A stretch of 64,000 nucleotides of DNA, from contig JAITLR010000022.1 of assembly GCA_031277805.1 (NCBI GenBank), positions 124,001 to 188,000 on the forward strand, written 5' to 3'. Positions 1 to 12,431 of this stretch are shown in pieces. The notes beneath the pieces were generated by a model. It made no database searches. It saw only the letters and a list, made by a program, of their open reading frames with translations, and was not told where the DNA came from. Source of the DNA: Comamonas sp. (GTDB lineage Bacteria > Pseudomonadota > Gammaproteobacteria > Burkholderiales > Burkholderiaceae_C). Position 1 is the stretch's first letter, and every line of letters starts with the position of its first letter. Both the position numbers and the translations under genes were made by a program.

Positions 1-1
1 G

Positions 2-1000
2 GTCACGGTGAGCGCGCAGACGCATCGCCTGCTGGGTCTGCTGCAGCGGATACTGGTCGTGCTGAGCCAGATCTATGTCTGGTCGCCGGTGCTGCCCGCG
101 CTGCTGCGCTTCAACGGCGTGGTGCTCTGGTATACGACCAACACGGGGGCTGACGGCATCGGCCATCCCGCCCCCGTGAGCCTGATGGATGTGCTGCTCA
201 CCGTGCTGCTGCTGCTGCTGACCGTCAGCCTGACGCGTAACCTGCCGGGCCTGATGGAAGTGGTGCTGTCGGCGTCGCTGCGTATCAGCAATTCGGCGCG
301 CTACACGGCCACCACACTGGCACGCTATGTCGTCGTCATTGCGGGCGCCATCACCGCGCTTTCGCTGCTGGGGCTGCGCTGGGGCCAGCTGCAATGGCTG
401 GCCGCAGCGCTGACCGTGGGCCTGGGCTTTGGCTTGCAGGAGATCTTCGCCAACTTCGTCTCGGGACTGATCCTGCTGGTGGAGCGACCCTTCCGCGTGG
501 GCGACGTCATCACCATAGACCGGCTGGATGGCACCGTCACACGTATCCGCACGCGTGCCACCACGGTGCTGGATTTCGACAACAAGGAAATCGTCATTCC
601 CAACAAGACCTTCATCACCGGGCAGGTGACGAACTGGACCCTGAGCGACGATGTGACGCGTTTGGTCATCGAGGTGGGCGTGGCCCACGGCAGCGATTCC
701 GCGCGGGTGCGCGAGCTGCTGCTGGCCATTGCCGGCGAACACCCCCAGGTGCTGCGCGAGCCTGAGCCCAATTGCTGGTTCATGGCCCTGGAGGGGCAGG
801 GCCAGAAGTTCGAGCTGCGAGCCTATGTGGGCGCCGTGGCGGACCGGCTGCCGGTGCGCAACGATTTGAACCGCAGCATCCGGGAGCGGCTGGCCGCCGA
901 GGGCATTGCCGTGGCCTTCCCGCAGATGGGCGTTCATGTGCGGGAGCTGCCGGGGCAGCCGTGGTCACACGAACCAGCCTCGAATACAGGTAGCAGATAA
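2..1000 (+). CDS. MscS-family mechanosensitive ion channel (5' end lies outside the window)
   Basis: TM segments followed by the MscS core 'LTVGLGFGLQEIFANFVSGLILLVERPFRVGDVI'; frame is open to the window start. Confidence 0.9.
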   Translation, partial: VTVSAQTHRLLGLLQRILVVLSQIYVWSPVLPALLRFNGVVLWYTTNTGADGIGHPAPVSLMDVLLTVLLLLLTVSLTRNLPGLMEVVLSASLRISNSARYTATTLARYVVVIAGAITALSLLGLRWGQLQWLAAALTVGLGFGLQEIFANFVSGLILLVERPFRVGDVITIDRLDGTVTRIRTRATTVLDFDNKEIVIPNKTFITGQVTNWTLSDDVTRLVIEVGVAHGSDSARVRELLLAIAGEHPQVLREPEPNCWFMALEGQGQKFELRAYVGAVADRLPVRNDLNRSIRERLAAEGIAVAFPQMGVHVRELPGQPWSHEPASNTGSR

Positions 1001-1175
1001 ATTTATCGGATTTGATAGCTGATGGCGACGAGAGGACGGGCGCTGGCGGCTGTTTTCATGCTTGCTCAATAGATGGCAAGCCGTGGCGCGCACCTGATGC
1101 CTCGCTCGATGCCTGTACGGCTATGGCGGCTGGCCTGCAAAGCGTGGCACTAGCGCTTAAAATCCGAGGTTCCGC

Positions 1176-1299
1176 CCCCAAGGAGCGCTGCAGCCAGCCG
1201 GTTGTTCATCACAACCCGCCCGTCAGGCTTGGGGGTGCGCAGATGGTCTTGAAACGTCAATACGTTCTTCTCCTCTGTCTCCATAACGGCGCTCACCTG
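1176..1299 (+). ncRNA. SAH riboswitch (ahcY-type motif) upstream of metH
   Basis: P1 CCCCCAAG/CTTGGGGG; conserved 'AAGGAGCGCTGCAGC', 'CAGGCTTGGGGG' and 'AACGGCGCTCACCT'; pseudoknot GAGCGC/GCGCTC. Confidence 0.88.
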
Positions 1300-1336
1300 T
1301 TCTCGATTCTGTCTGGTTTGTATACAGGTGAGCCCC

Positions 1337-4096
<2,760 letters not shown>

Positions 4097-4130
4097 TCCA
4101 GGCTCGCGCAGGTACGCTGTGCGAGTACAG

Positions 4131-4156
4131 AAAAGCCAGGGCGAGCCCTGGCTTTT
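4131..4156. terminator. Bidirectional intrinsic terminator between convergent metH and the GntR gene
   Basis: AAAAGCCAGGG-CGA-GCCCTGGCTTTTT stem-loop. Confidence 0.85.
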
Positions 4157-4864
4157 TCATTTGTGTGGCTGCGAACCCCGTTTGAGCACGGGCGCCAGCG
4201 TGGCGCGCAGGCGGTCGCCAGGATCGGTGGCGGCCTCGGGTGCACGGATTTCCAGCGAGCGTTCCACCGTGCCTATATGCTCCAGAAGCAGGGCCTTGGC
4301 GCCCTCGGTGTCACCACGCTCCAGGGCTGCCACGATGCGCTCGTGTTCGGCGCAGGACTGGTTGGCACTGTGGCTGGACTGATAGAGCGTGGCAGCAAGG
4401 GTGGTGCGCGCAGTCAGGTCACGCAGCGTATCGGCCAGCAGCTTGTGACCCATCTGCTCTGCCAAACAGACATGGAAATCCGCAAGCAGAAAGGCGCGCA
4501 TGGCACTGTCCACGCCTGCAATGGCCTTCTGCTCCTGGGCGATGTGGCGACGCAGCTGGGTGATGACGCGCTGCAGCGGTTTGCCGGCCTCCTGCAATAT
4601 GCCGGTCTCGATAATGCGCCGGGCGGAGAAAGCGTCCTTGGCTTCCGCGGCCGAGGGCTGGACCACATACCAGCCCTTGCGGGCCTGGACCTGGACAAAG
4701 CCACGGGCCTGCAGTTGCATCAGCGCTTCGCGCACCACGGTGCGGCTGACGTCGAAGTTGTTGGCAAGATCCTGCTCCCCCAGCCTTTCACCGGGCGCCA
4801 GTTTCTGGGCCAGGATGGCTTCTACGATGCGTTCTGCGATGTGCTGTGGAGAGGCAGGAGTCAT
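4157..4864 (-). CDS. GntR family (FCD-type) transcriptional regulator
   Basis: N-terminal wHTH 'LANNFDVSRTVVREALMQLQARGFV' with helical FCD C-terminus. Confidence 0.9.
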   Translation of the reverse strand: MTPASPQHIAERIVEAILAQKLAPGERLGEQDLANNFDVSRTVVREALMQLQARGFVQVQARKGWYVVQPSAAEAKDAFSARRIIETGILQEAGKPLQRVITQLRRHIAQEQKAIAGVDSAMRAFLLADFHVCLAEQMGHKLLADTLRDLTARTTLAATLYQSSHSANQSCAEHERIVAALERGDTEGAKALLLEHIGTVERSLEIRAPEAATDPGDRLRATLAPVLKRGSQPHK

Positions 4865-4872
4865 TGCTTGGT

Positions 4873-6207
4873 TTAGTGGCTGGTGTGGGAGGTTGCGGCA
4901 GACGGAACCTTATCAGATGCAGCGGTTTCTTCATCGTTCTGCGGCACGGCCCTGCCGTCGAGCACGGCATGGGCACGTTCGCGGTCGATGTCACCCTCCC
5001 AGGCCGCGATGGCCACGGTGGCCACGCAGTTGCCGATCAGATTGCCCAGAGCGCGTGCAATGCCCATGAACCAGTCCACCGACAGCACCAGCACCAGGCC
5101 GATGGCGGGGATGGCGGGAATCGCATGCAGTGTGGCAGCCAGCACCACGATGGCCGAGCCCGGCACGCCGTGTGCGCCCTTGGAGGTCACCAGCGCGATG
5201 GCCAGGATGGTCAGCAGGTCGGACATGCTGATCGGGGTATTGGTGGCCTGGGCGATGAAGACTGCGGCCAGCGTGATGTAGATCGAGAACGCGTCCAGGT
5301 TGAACGAGTAGCCGGTGGGAATCACCAGGCCCACGGTGGAGTCGCGTACACCCATGTTGCGCAGCTTGGCCATGATCTGGGGCAGCACGCTGTCGGACGA
5401 GGTGGTGGCGAAGACGATGGTCAGTTCCTCACGCAGGTAGCGCAGCAGCTTGATCAGGCTGAAGCCCGACAGGCGCATCACCAAGCCCAGAACCACGAAG
5501 ACGAAGATCAGGACCGCCACGTAGAACAGTCCGACAAGCATGCCCAGCTGCTTGAGCGAGCCTATGCCGTACTGGCCCACGGTGAAGGCAATGGCGCCCA
5601 GCACGCCCAGCGGTGCCAGCTTGATGATGATGCCCATGATCTTGAACAGCACCATGGACAGCGTGTCCACGAGATCGAAGACGGGCTTGCCACGCTCGCC
5701 CAGCAGGGTCAGTGCACAGCCGAACAACACGGCGAACAGCAGCACCTGCAGCACATCACCCTTGGCGAAAGCTTCCACCACGGTGCTGGGGATGAGTTTC
5801 ATCAGAAAGTCCACCGTGCCGCCGCTGGTCAGTTTGTCGGCATTGCTGGCGTAGGCAGCCATGGCCGAAGGGTCGAGCTTGCTGGTGTCCACGTTCATGC
5901 CGACGCCAGGCTCGAAGACAAAGGCCAGCACCAGGCCCAGGCCCAGAGCGATAGTGGTCAGCACTTCGAAGTAGATCAGGGCCTTCACGCCCACGCGACC
6001 TACGCGCTTGAGGTCGCCCGCGCCGGCGATGCCGTGCACGACCACGCAGAACACCAGTATGGGGATGATCATCTTGATGAGCTTGATGAAGCCATCACCC
6101 AGGGGTTTGAGTTTTACGGCCCACTCAGGGGCCAGCAGTCCGGCGAGCACACCCAGTATGAGTGCGATCACCACCTGTCCGAAAAGTGATCTGGCAAAGC
6201 GGCGCAT
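4873..6207 (-). CDS. dctA: C4-dicarboxylate:cation symporter, DctA family
   Basis: 'LGDGFIKLIKMIIPILVFCVVVHGIAG', 'TTSSDSVLPQIM', 'GYSFNLDAFSIYITLAAVFIAQATNT'. Confidence 0.93.
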   Translation of the reverse strand: MRRFARSLFGQVVIALILGVLAGLLAPEWAVKLKPLGDGFIKLIKMIIPILVFCVVVHGIAGAGDLKRVGRVGVKALIYFEVLTTIALGLGLVLAFVFEPGVGMNVDTSKLDPSAMAAYASNADKLTSGGTVDFLMKLIPSTVVEAFAKGDVLQVLLFAVLFGCALTLLGERGKPVFDLVDTLSMVLFKIMGIIIKLAPLGVLGAIAFTVGQYGIGSLKQLGMLVGLFYVAVLIFVFVVLGLVMRLSGFSLIKLLRYLREELTIVFATTSSDSVLPQIMAKLRNMGVRDSTVGLVIPTGYSFNLDAFSIYITLAAVFIAQATNTPISMSDLLTILAIALVTSKGAHGVPGSAIVVLAATLHAIPAIPAIGLVLVLSVDWFMGIARALGNLIGNCVATVAIAAWEGDIDRERAHAVLDGRAVPQNDEETAASDKVPSAATSHTSH

Positions 6208-6231
6208 AGTCGTCTTTCGCAAGTTGTGAAT

Positions 6232-6265
6232 CTTGTATGCAAGTAGTTTGAAACTTGCATACAAG
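6232..6265. promoter_or_regulatory. Twin GntR-type operators upstream of dctA
   Basis: CTTGTATGCAAG (6232-6243) and its exact reverse complement CTTGCATACAAG (6254-6265), centres 22 bp apart; each arm is itself near-palindromic. Confidence 0.7.
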
Positions 6266-6427
6266 AATATAGACAAGCAACATGCGCAGCCGCAGAGGGT
6301 ATTCCTGCGGATTTTGTGACTTATGGGAATGTCAGACCTGACTTTCGTGAGCGCAATCAGGGCGCCTCGCCTTGGTGTGAAACAGGTTCCATCAGTGGTG
6401 AGATGCCTCTGTGGGAGGGCTTGCCGC

Positions 6428-7876
6428 CTACAGTACCGGGCTCAAGGCGCTGAGCAGGTTGCTCCAGATGCGGTTGTGCAGCGGTATCGCCAGAACCTGC
6501 TCCAGGGTCACTGCGCGGGACTGGCTGATATAGCTTTGCTGGCGTGCACGTATGGCCAGGGTGGTGGCCTCGTCATGCAACAGCACATTGTTTTCAAAGT
6601 TCAGGTCGAAGCTGCGCAGGTCCAGATTGGTGGAGCCGATCAGACTGACTGTGTTGTCCAGGCATAGGGTCTTGGCATGCAGCAGGCCGGGGCGGAATTC
6701 ATGGATATGCACACCGGCCCTGAGCAGGCGCCAGTAGTGGCTGCGGCTGACGGCGCCAACGATCCACGAGTCATTGCGTGCAGGCAGGATCAGCGTGACT
6801 GACACACCTCGTAGCGCGGCCGCGCACAAGGCATCCAGGACAGTGGTATCCGGCACAAAGTAAGGGGTGGAAATCACCACTTCATGGCGGGCGCTGGCCA
6901 GCAGGCAGGAAACCAGCTGGGGTGTGGAACGTGCTCTCTCTGTCGGGCCTTCTGCGATGGTTACCGCGCTGAAACCGTGAGGGGATGGCAGGGCCTGCTC
7001 TGTGGACGGAGGAGCGATGGTGGTCGACGACTGTGCCCAGTCGCTGGCAAAAGTCAGCTGCATCTGGGCGACTACCGGGCCTTGCATGCGCAGCATGATG
7101 TCCACCCAGGGGGCATAGCGTGCTTTGACGTGAAAGGCTTCGTCGGCACAGTTCTGGCTGCCGATATAGGTGATGCGCTTGTCAATCAGCGTGATTTTGC
7201 GGTGATTGCGCAGGTCAAGTCGGCTGGTCAGCATGACGGTGAGCGGGCGGTTGATGGGCAAGGCCACGCTCAGATGCACGCCGCCTTGCTGCATTTCCTG
7301 CCATAGCGGCGAGCGGATCAGTGCACGCGATCCCAGTCCGTCCACCATGGCCCTGCAGGTCACGCCGCGCCGGGCGGCGCGAATCAGCGCCCGAGCCACA
7401 TGGGTGCCGGTCTCGTCGTCCAGCCAGATGTAATACAGAACGTTGATCTCGCGTTGCGCGGCGTCCATGTCGGCAACGAGTTGCGCACGTGCATGATCGC
7501 CGTCGCGCATCAGTTCTGCCGCCTGTCCAGGCAGGGGCAGAAAGCCGTTGATCGACGAGGCATAGCGAAATGCGGGCAACCACTGGGCGGGGATGCCGGT
7601 ACCGGCCTCCAGCGCGCAGGAGCTATTGCCGGCGACGTTGCTGCCAAGGGACTGGCAGAACTCGCGCACATTGAGCCGCTTGTGCCCAGGCACCCGGCCC
7701 AGTGCCACCTCACCAAAGAAGTAATAAAGGATGCAGCTCACATAAGGCAGCAGCACGATCACCAGCAGCCATGCTAGGCGCACATCGGGGCGCATATCTC
7801 TGCGCAGCAGAATGCGCAGGCCAAAGCCCGCAATCAACATCACATGAAGAGTCAGCAACAGCCAGGTCATGATCAA
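6428..7876 (-). CDS. cls: Cardiolipin synthase (phospholipase D family)
   Basis: Two HKD motifs 'NHRKITLIDKRITYIGSQN' and 'HAKTLCLDNTVSLIGSTNLD' plus N-terminal TM segments. Confidence 0.92.
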   Translation of the reverse strand: MIMTWLLLTLHVMLIAGFGLRILLRRDMRPDVRLAWLLVIVLLPYVSCILYYFFGEVALGRVPGHKRLNVREFCQSLGSNVAGNSSCALEAGTGIPAQWLPAFRYASSINGFLPLPGQAAELMRDGDHARAQLVADMDAAQREINVLYYIWLDDETGTHVARALIRAARRGVTCRAMVDGLGSRALIRSPLWQEMQQGGVHLSVALPINRPLTVMLTSRLDLRNHRKITLIDKRITYIGSQNCADEAFHVKARYAPWVDIMLRMQGPVVAQMQLTFASDWAQSSTTIAPPSTEQALPSPHGFSAVTIAEGPTERARSTPQLVSCLLASARHEVVISTPYFVPDTTVLDALCAAALRGVSVTLILPARNDSWIVGAVSRSHYWRLLRAGVHIHEFRPGLLHAKTLCLDNTVSLIGSTNLDLRSFDLNFENNVLLHDEATTLAIRARQQSYISQSRAVTLEQVLAIPLHNRIWSNLLSALSPVL

Positions 7877-8009
7877 TGCTCAACGATGAAGCTTTGAGCA
7901 TAACCAGCTGCCGCCGCTTCACAGTTTGCAGAGTCTGGAGATTCGACGCCTTGGGGGAGAAACGCCGGTCGTTTGCCCATGGCGTTCGGTTGGAGCATTG
8001 CTGAAAAGC

Positions 8010-8037
8010 ACAAAGCCAGCTGTACGCTGGCTTTGTG
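8010..8037 (-). terminator. Intrinsic terminator downstream of the GDPD gene
   Basis: CAAAGCCAGC-tgtac-GCTGGCTTTG stem with CTTTTC tail on the minus strand. Confidence 0.6.
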
Positions 8038-8059
8038 AATTTGAGTGGAAACCCACCTC

Positions 8060-8089
8060 AGCGCTTTATGTACAAGCGCCAGCTGCTAT
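8060..8089. repeat. Copy of short dispersed repeat (family B)
   Basis: GCGCTTTATGTACAAGCGCCAGCTGCTAT; compare GCGCTTTACCAACAAGCGCTGGCAGCTCT at 58291. Confidence 0.5.
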
Positions 8090-8103
8090 CTGAATATGAG
8101 TTC

Positions 8104-9477
8104 TCACTTGGCTTTCAATTCGGCGATATAGGCGTCGCGAGCCTTGACGCCGGTGGGAGTGAAGTCGGTGAACACGCCGTCGATGCCAAGGCGGTAGTAG
8201 GCGAGATATTCCTGCACAGGGTCACCCTTGAAGATGCCTGCCAGACGGCCGGCCTCGTTGCGGAAGGTAAAGCTGTGCACCACCAAGCCTGCCTTGTGGG
8301 CGTTGGCGATCAGACCCGTGTCCTTCAAGGTATTTACATCCTTGAGTCCTGCACCGTCTTTGTAGGGTACGACGGAGTGAGCGATGACCTGGGGCTTCCA
8401 GGGACCGATGCCGTCGGCGTACTGCTTGATCTCGGCCAGGCCGGCAGGCGTTTGCATGACAGCAAAAGTGCGTGCATCGCCAGCCAGCGTCCAGCTGTAG
8501 GGGCGACCGCTGATGAAGGTCCATTCGTCGCTGGTGATGTAGCCGACCGAGCCGTCCTTGAAGTTGTAGTCATTGCCGTCGATCAGCTGCACGCCCTTGG
8601 ACTTCATGCCTAGCTTGCGCAGGTATTTCAGGCTGTCGGGGTCAAAGCTCTGGATGTAGATGGGCGCATCCTTGCTGTTGAGCTTGTTCTTCTCCAGCAG
8701 CGCCATTACGGCATCTTCAAACGGATGATCGCCCGTGCCGCAGCTATTGGCGATGGCCTGCTGGTTGTTCCAATAGGGATTCTTGGTCTCTGCATAGACG
8801 GAGATGTTGCGGCCTGCAGCCTTGCCTTTGGCCACGGCGATGTCGATCACGTCCTGCGCACTGATCAGCGGCAGCTTGCCATTCCATTCCGTGGGCCGGT
8901 CGGCGCGGTTATCCAGTATGGTGCCGCCCAGCAGGGTGCGCAGCTCATGCAGGGTGAAGTCGGAGATGGACCAGTCGTTGGTGTGGTCCTCGCCGTCGAC
9001 AACCAGGGCCTGGAGCACGGATTTCTGGTTGTTGGGATCGATGCGGTCGCTCAGATACCGGGCAGGTCCGTTGTCCGGTGTCGCGGGGTATTTCACATTG
9101 ACCCATACCCCCGGTGTGGTGCGCTTGCGTGCGGCCACATAGGAGTTGATCTTGGCAACGTCGGCGATATTGGTGCTGTCGCTCAGCCAGGCGTTGTGGC
9201 GGGCCACCAGCTGGCAGTCACGCGTCATGTGCATGTCCAGCTCGATCATGTCGGCACCCGCCTCAATGGCTTTTTCATAGGCCATCTGGGTTTGCTCGGG
9301 GTACAGGCCCGAGTAGCCACGGTGGGCGATGACCTGGGGTTGTTTGCCATCCAGGGTCAGGAACTGAGGTTGGGTGTCCGGTTTGGGGCCGTCACCGCCG
9401 CCGCAGGCAGTCAACGCCAGGGCGGCAAGCAAGATCAGAGCAGGAGAAGCGTGGCGAGTCTTGAGCATGGATGTCAT
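8104..9477 (-). CDS. Glycerophosphodiester phosphodiesterase, lipoprotein (GlpQ-like)
   Basis: Lipobox 'LALTACGGG'; 'VIAHRGYSGLYPEQTQMAYEKAIEAGADMIELDMHMTRD' GDPD motif. Confidence 0.92.
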   Translation of the reverse strand: MTSMLKTRHASPALILLAALALTACGGGDGPKPDTQPQFLTLDGKQPQVIAHRGYSGLYPEQTQMAYEKAIEAGADMIELDMHMTRDCQLVARHNAWLSDSTNIADVAKINSYVAARKRTTPGVWVNVKYPATPDNGPARYLSDRIDPNNQKSVLQALVVDGEDHTNDWSISDFTLHELRTLLGGTILDNRADRPTEWNGKLPLISAQDVIDIAVAKGKAAGRNISVYAETKNPYWNNQQAIANSCGTGDHPFEDAVMALLEKNKLNSKDAPIYIQSFDPDSLKYLRKLGMKSKGVQLIDGNDYNFKDGSVGYITSDEWTFISGRPYSWTLAGDARTFAVMQTPAGLAEIKQYADGIGPWKPQVIAHSVVPYKDGAGLKDVNTLKDTGLIANAHKAGLVVHSFTFRNEAGRLAGIFKGDPVQEYLAYYRLGIDGVFTDFTPTGVKARDAYIAELKAK

Positions 9478-9539
9478 TAAGGGTAAGCAGGTGTGGATGC
9501 TTGCGGGGCTTGATGAAAACTGTGTGACAGCGGCAGAAA

Positions 9540-9565
9540 ACACAGGCTGGAATGTCCAGCCTGTT
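9540..9565 (-). terminator. Intrinsic terminator downstream of trpB-like gene
   Basis: ACAGGCTGGA-atg-TCCAGCCTGT hairpin with GTTTTC on the minus strand. Confidence 0.6.
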
Positions 9566-9580
9566 GCTTCCGAGTCAGGT

Positions 9581-10783
9581 TTAGAGGCCCAGTTTCTTCG
9601 CCACGTAATCCGCGTCCTTGTCGCCGCGACCCGAGAGGTTGACGAGGATGTGCTGATCCTTGCCCAGCGTGGGAGCCATGCGCATGGCCCAGGCCACGGC
9701 GTGAGAGCTTTCCAGGGCGGGGATGATGCCCTCCACGCGCGACAGCGTCATGAAGGCGTCCAGGCACTCCTTGTCATCCACGTACTGGTAGTCCACACGG
9801 CCAATGTCTTTCAGGTAGCTGTGCTGGGGGCCCACGCCGGGGTAGTCCAGGCCGGAGGCAATGCTGTGCACTGCTGAGGGAGTGCCGTCCTCGTTCTCCA
9901 GCACATAGCATTTCATGCCGTGAATCTCGCCGGGCTTGCCCATGGTGATGGTGGCCGCATGGCGCCCGGGCTTGTCCACGCCTTCGCCCGCTGGTTCCAC
10001 GCCGACCAGATGCACGGATTGGTCCTGCAGGAAGGCCGTGAAGATGCCCATGGCATTGCTGCCTCCGCCCACGCAGGCCGCCACATGGTCGGGCAGCTTG
10101 CCATGCTTGGCCTGGAACTGCTCGCGTGCCTCCCGGCCCACGATGGACTGGAAGTCTCGCACCATCATGGGGAAGGGATGGGGGCCGACCACGGAGCCAA
10201 TCGCATAGATGGTGTTGACGGGGTCCTGTAGGTAGACCTCGAAGGCACTGTCCACGGCCTCCTTGAGCGTGGCCGCGCCGCGCGTGACGGGCACCAGATT
10301 GCAGCCCAGAATGCGCATCTTGGTGACGTTGGGGTGCTCCTTCTCGATATCCACCTGGCCCATGTGAATCTCGCAGGGAATGCCCACCAGTGCACAGGCC
10401 GTGGCCAGGGCCACACCATGCTGGCCGGCGCCGGTCTCGGCGATCACCTTCTTCTTGCCCATGAACTTGGCCAGCAGTGCTTCGCCCAGGCAGTGGTTGA
10501 TCTTGTGTGCGCCGGTGTGGTTCAGATCCTCGCGTTTGAGGTGAATCTGCGCGCCGCCCAGCTGGTCGGACAGGCGCTTGGCGTGGAAGATGGGGCTGGG
10601 GCGGCCGACATAGTCGGCAAATAATGAGGCCAGTTCGTCCTGGAAGTCCTTGCGCTGCACGATCTCGGCATAGGCCGTGGCGATTTCATCCATGCATTTT
10701 TTCAGCTCTGGCGGCACCAGCTGGCCGCCGTAGGGACCGAAAAAGCCGTTGGCATCGGGCATGGACTGGGGGTTCTGGGTCAT
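9581..10783 (-). CDS. trpB: Tryptophan synthase beta chain-like PLP enzyme, stand-alone
   Basis: '[15 protein letters not shown]' PLP-lysine motif, '[10 protein letters not shown]', 'GGGSNAMG', '[14 protein letters not shown]'; no trpA or trpF adjacent. Confidence 0.85.
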   Translation of the reverse strand: MTQNPQSMPDANGFFGPYGGQLVPPELKKCMDEIATAYAEIVQRKDFQDELASLFADYVGRPSPIFHAKRLSDQLGGAQIHLKREDLNHTGAHKINHCLGEALLAKFMGKKKVIAETGAGQHGVALATACALVGIPCEIHMGQVDIEKEHPNVTKMRILGCNLVPVTRGAATLKEAVDSAFEVYLQDPVNTIYAIGSVVGPHPFPMMVRDFQSIVGREAREQFQAKHGKLPDHVAACVGGGSNAMGIFTAFLQDQSVHLVGVEPAGEGVDKPGRHAATITMGKPGEIHGMKCYVLENEDGTPSAVHSIASGLDYPGVGPQHSYLKDIGRVDYQYVDDKECLDAFMTLSRVEGIIPALESSHAVAWAMRMAPTLGKDQHILVNLSGRGDKDADYVAKKLGL

Positions 10784-10961
10784 GCTTGTCTCTCCTGTGT
10801 ATGCATGGTTTTTGGCAATTCGCATTCATATCACAGGCTGTGCGATTGTCAGATGCAGACAAGCCCCAGCAAGCGCATCAAAACAAGTCGCAACGCATCT
10901 GTAGTAAGCGCGGGCAGCTATTGTTTTTGTGAGTGCGTGAAGGCTGCAACACAATAGAGGG

Positions 10962-12431
10962 ATGAAAGCCAGTTCAGCCCGCGATATCGTCTTTGCGCAT
11001 GCCATGGAAACGGCGGCCCTCCATGAATCACTGCCTACCGCTGAGCGCTGCAGTGCCATTACCGCGCACAGCCTGCATGCCCTGGGCGGGGACAAGGCTG
11101 GCAGTCGTACGGCCTATCTGCGGTTTTTGCAGGACCGGGCCAGGCGCATCATCGAGGCGGCGCAGCTGCCCGCGGATATCAAGGCTTTGAGGCAACAGAG
11201 CTTTGGCGTGTCGCGCTGGCTATCGCTGGCTGTGCTGGCAGGGGCGCTGGCACTGGGATTTGCGGGGCATGCGATCACCGATCCGCACCGGGTCGACCTG
11301 CTTTCGCCATCGCTGATCGGCATCGTGCTGTGGAATGTGCTGGTTTATGCCTGGTTGCTGGTCAGCGGCATACGGGGCCTGGTCAGGCGCCGCCCATCCA
11401 TGGTGCAGGCTCTGGCTCCGACGCAGAGTGCCACGACCTCAGATGCCACCCACTGGTGGCAGAAGCTGCTGGCCCGCAAAAACGGCGTGGCGCGTGGCAC
11501 GGGTCTGCGCAAGATGGCTTTGAATTTCGAACAGAACTGGTGGCAGCTGCACAAGCGCTCGCGTCATGCTCAGTGGCTCATGCTCATGCATCTGGGGGCG
11601 AGCATGCTGGCGCTGGGCGCGCTGACCTCGCTATGGCTGACGGGCCTGACGAATGCCTACCAGGTGGGGTGGGAAAGCACGTTTCTGTCGCCCGCTGCCG
11701 TGCAGGTCTGGCTGAACACGCTGTTTGCGCCCGTTCACGCACTGGTTGGCCTGGCGCCTTGGAGCCTGGAGCAAATTCAGGCCTTGCAAGGCTGGACCTT
11801 GGGCGGTACGCCAGAGATGGAGCCCGGCCTGCGCCAGATTCTGGAATGGCCAACGCCAGGGCAACGCTGGGTGCAGCTCTATACGGTGCTGCTGTTCATC
11901 ATGGTGATTGCGCCACGGTGGGTGCTGGCCCTGTATCAGGGCGTGAAGCTCTGGTGGTTCAACCGGCATGTGGAGCTGCCGCTGCAGCAGCCTTACTTTC
12001 AGCAGCTGCAGCGTGACTGGGCCGGTCGGGCGACCGAGCTCAAGGTTCAGCCCTACAGCCTGGACATGACGCCTGAGCGCGAAGCCGCGCTGCGCCGTTA
12101 TGTGGCCTTGCACTATGGGGCAGGGGCGCAGCTGTCGCTGCAGCCTGTGCTGGCCTATGGCTCGCCTTTGCCCGAGGCCGACAAGGGAAGCGCTCAGCAG
12201 GTGCTGCTGTTGAATCTGGCCGCCACGCCGGAGGTGGAGATTCACGGTGCCTTGCTGAAACAAGTCTTTGCATACTGGGGCGCGCAGACGGATGTCTGGC
12301 TTTGGGCCGAGGATTTTCGTACACGCAATAGCGGAGCACCGTCGCGCGTGCAGGAACGAGAACATCTGTGGCGCGAATTTGTACGCAATGCGGGGTTGAA
12401 TGCCAGCCTGGTACCCGAGGCAGGAGTGTGA
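10962..12431 (+). CDS. DUF2868-type membrane protein
   Basis: Multiple TM segments; position directly upstream of and overlapping (TGATG) a DUF3482-type GTPase. Confidence 0.75.
   Translation: MKASSARDIVFAHAMETAALHESLPTAERCSAITAHSLHALGGDKAGSRTAYLRFLQDRARRIIEAAQLPADIKALRQQSFGVSRWLSLAVLAGALALGFAGHAITDPHRVDLLSPSLIGIVLWNVLVYAWLLVSGIRGLVRRRPSMVQALAPTQSATTSDATHWWQKLLARKNGVARGTGLRKMALNFEQNWWQLHKRSRHAQWLMLMHLGASMLALGALTSLWLTGLTNAYQVGWESTFLSPAAVQVWLNTLFAPVHALVGLAPWSLEQIQALQGWTLGGTPEMEPGLRQILEWPTPGQRWVQLYTVLLFIMVIAPRWVLALYQGVKLWWFNRHVELPLQQPYFQQLQRDWAGRATELKVQPYSLDMTPEREAALRRYVALHYGAGAQLSLQPVLAYGSPLPEADKGSAQQVLLLNLAATPEVEIHGALLKQVFAYWGAQTDVWLWAEDFRTRNSGAPSRVQEREHLWREFVRNAGLNASLVPEAGV

Noticed and set aside
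1320-1327. TGTATACA as a GntR/HutC-like operator upstream of metH
   Set aside because: Better explained as part of the riboswitch expression platform and SD region; a short palindrome is expected by chance
4846-6189. 447-aa plus-strand ORF opposite dctA
   Set aside because: His/Gln/Asp/Gly-rich antisense frame of the DctA gene
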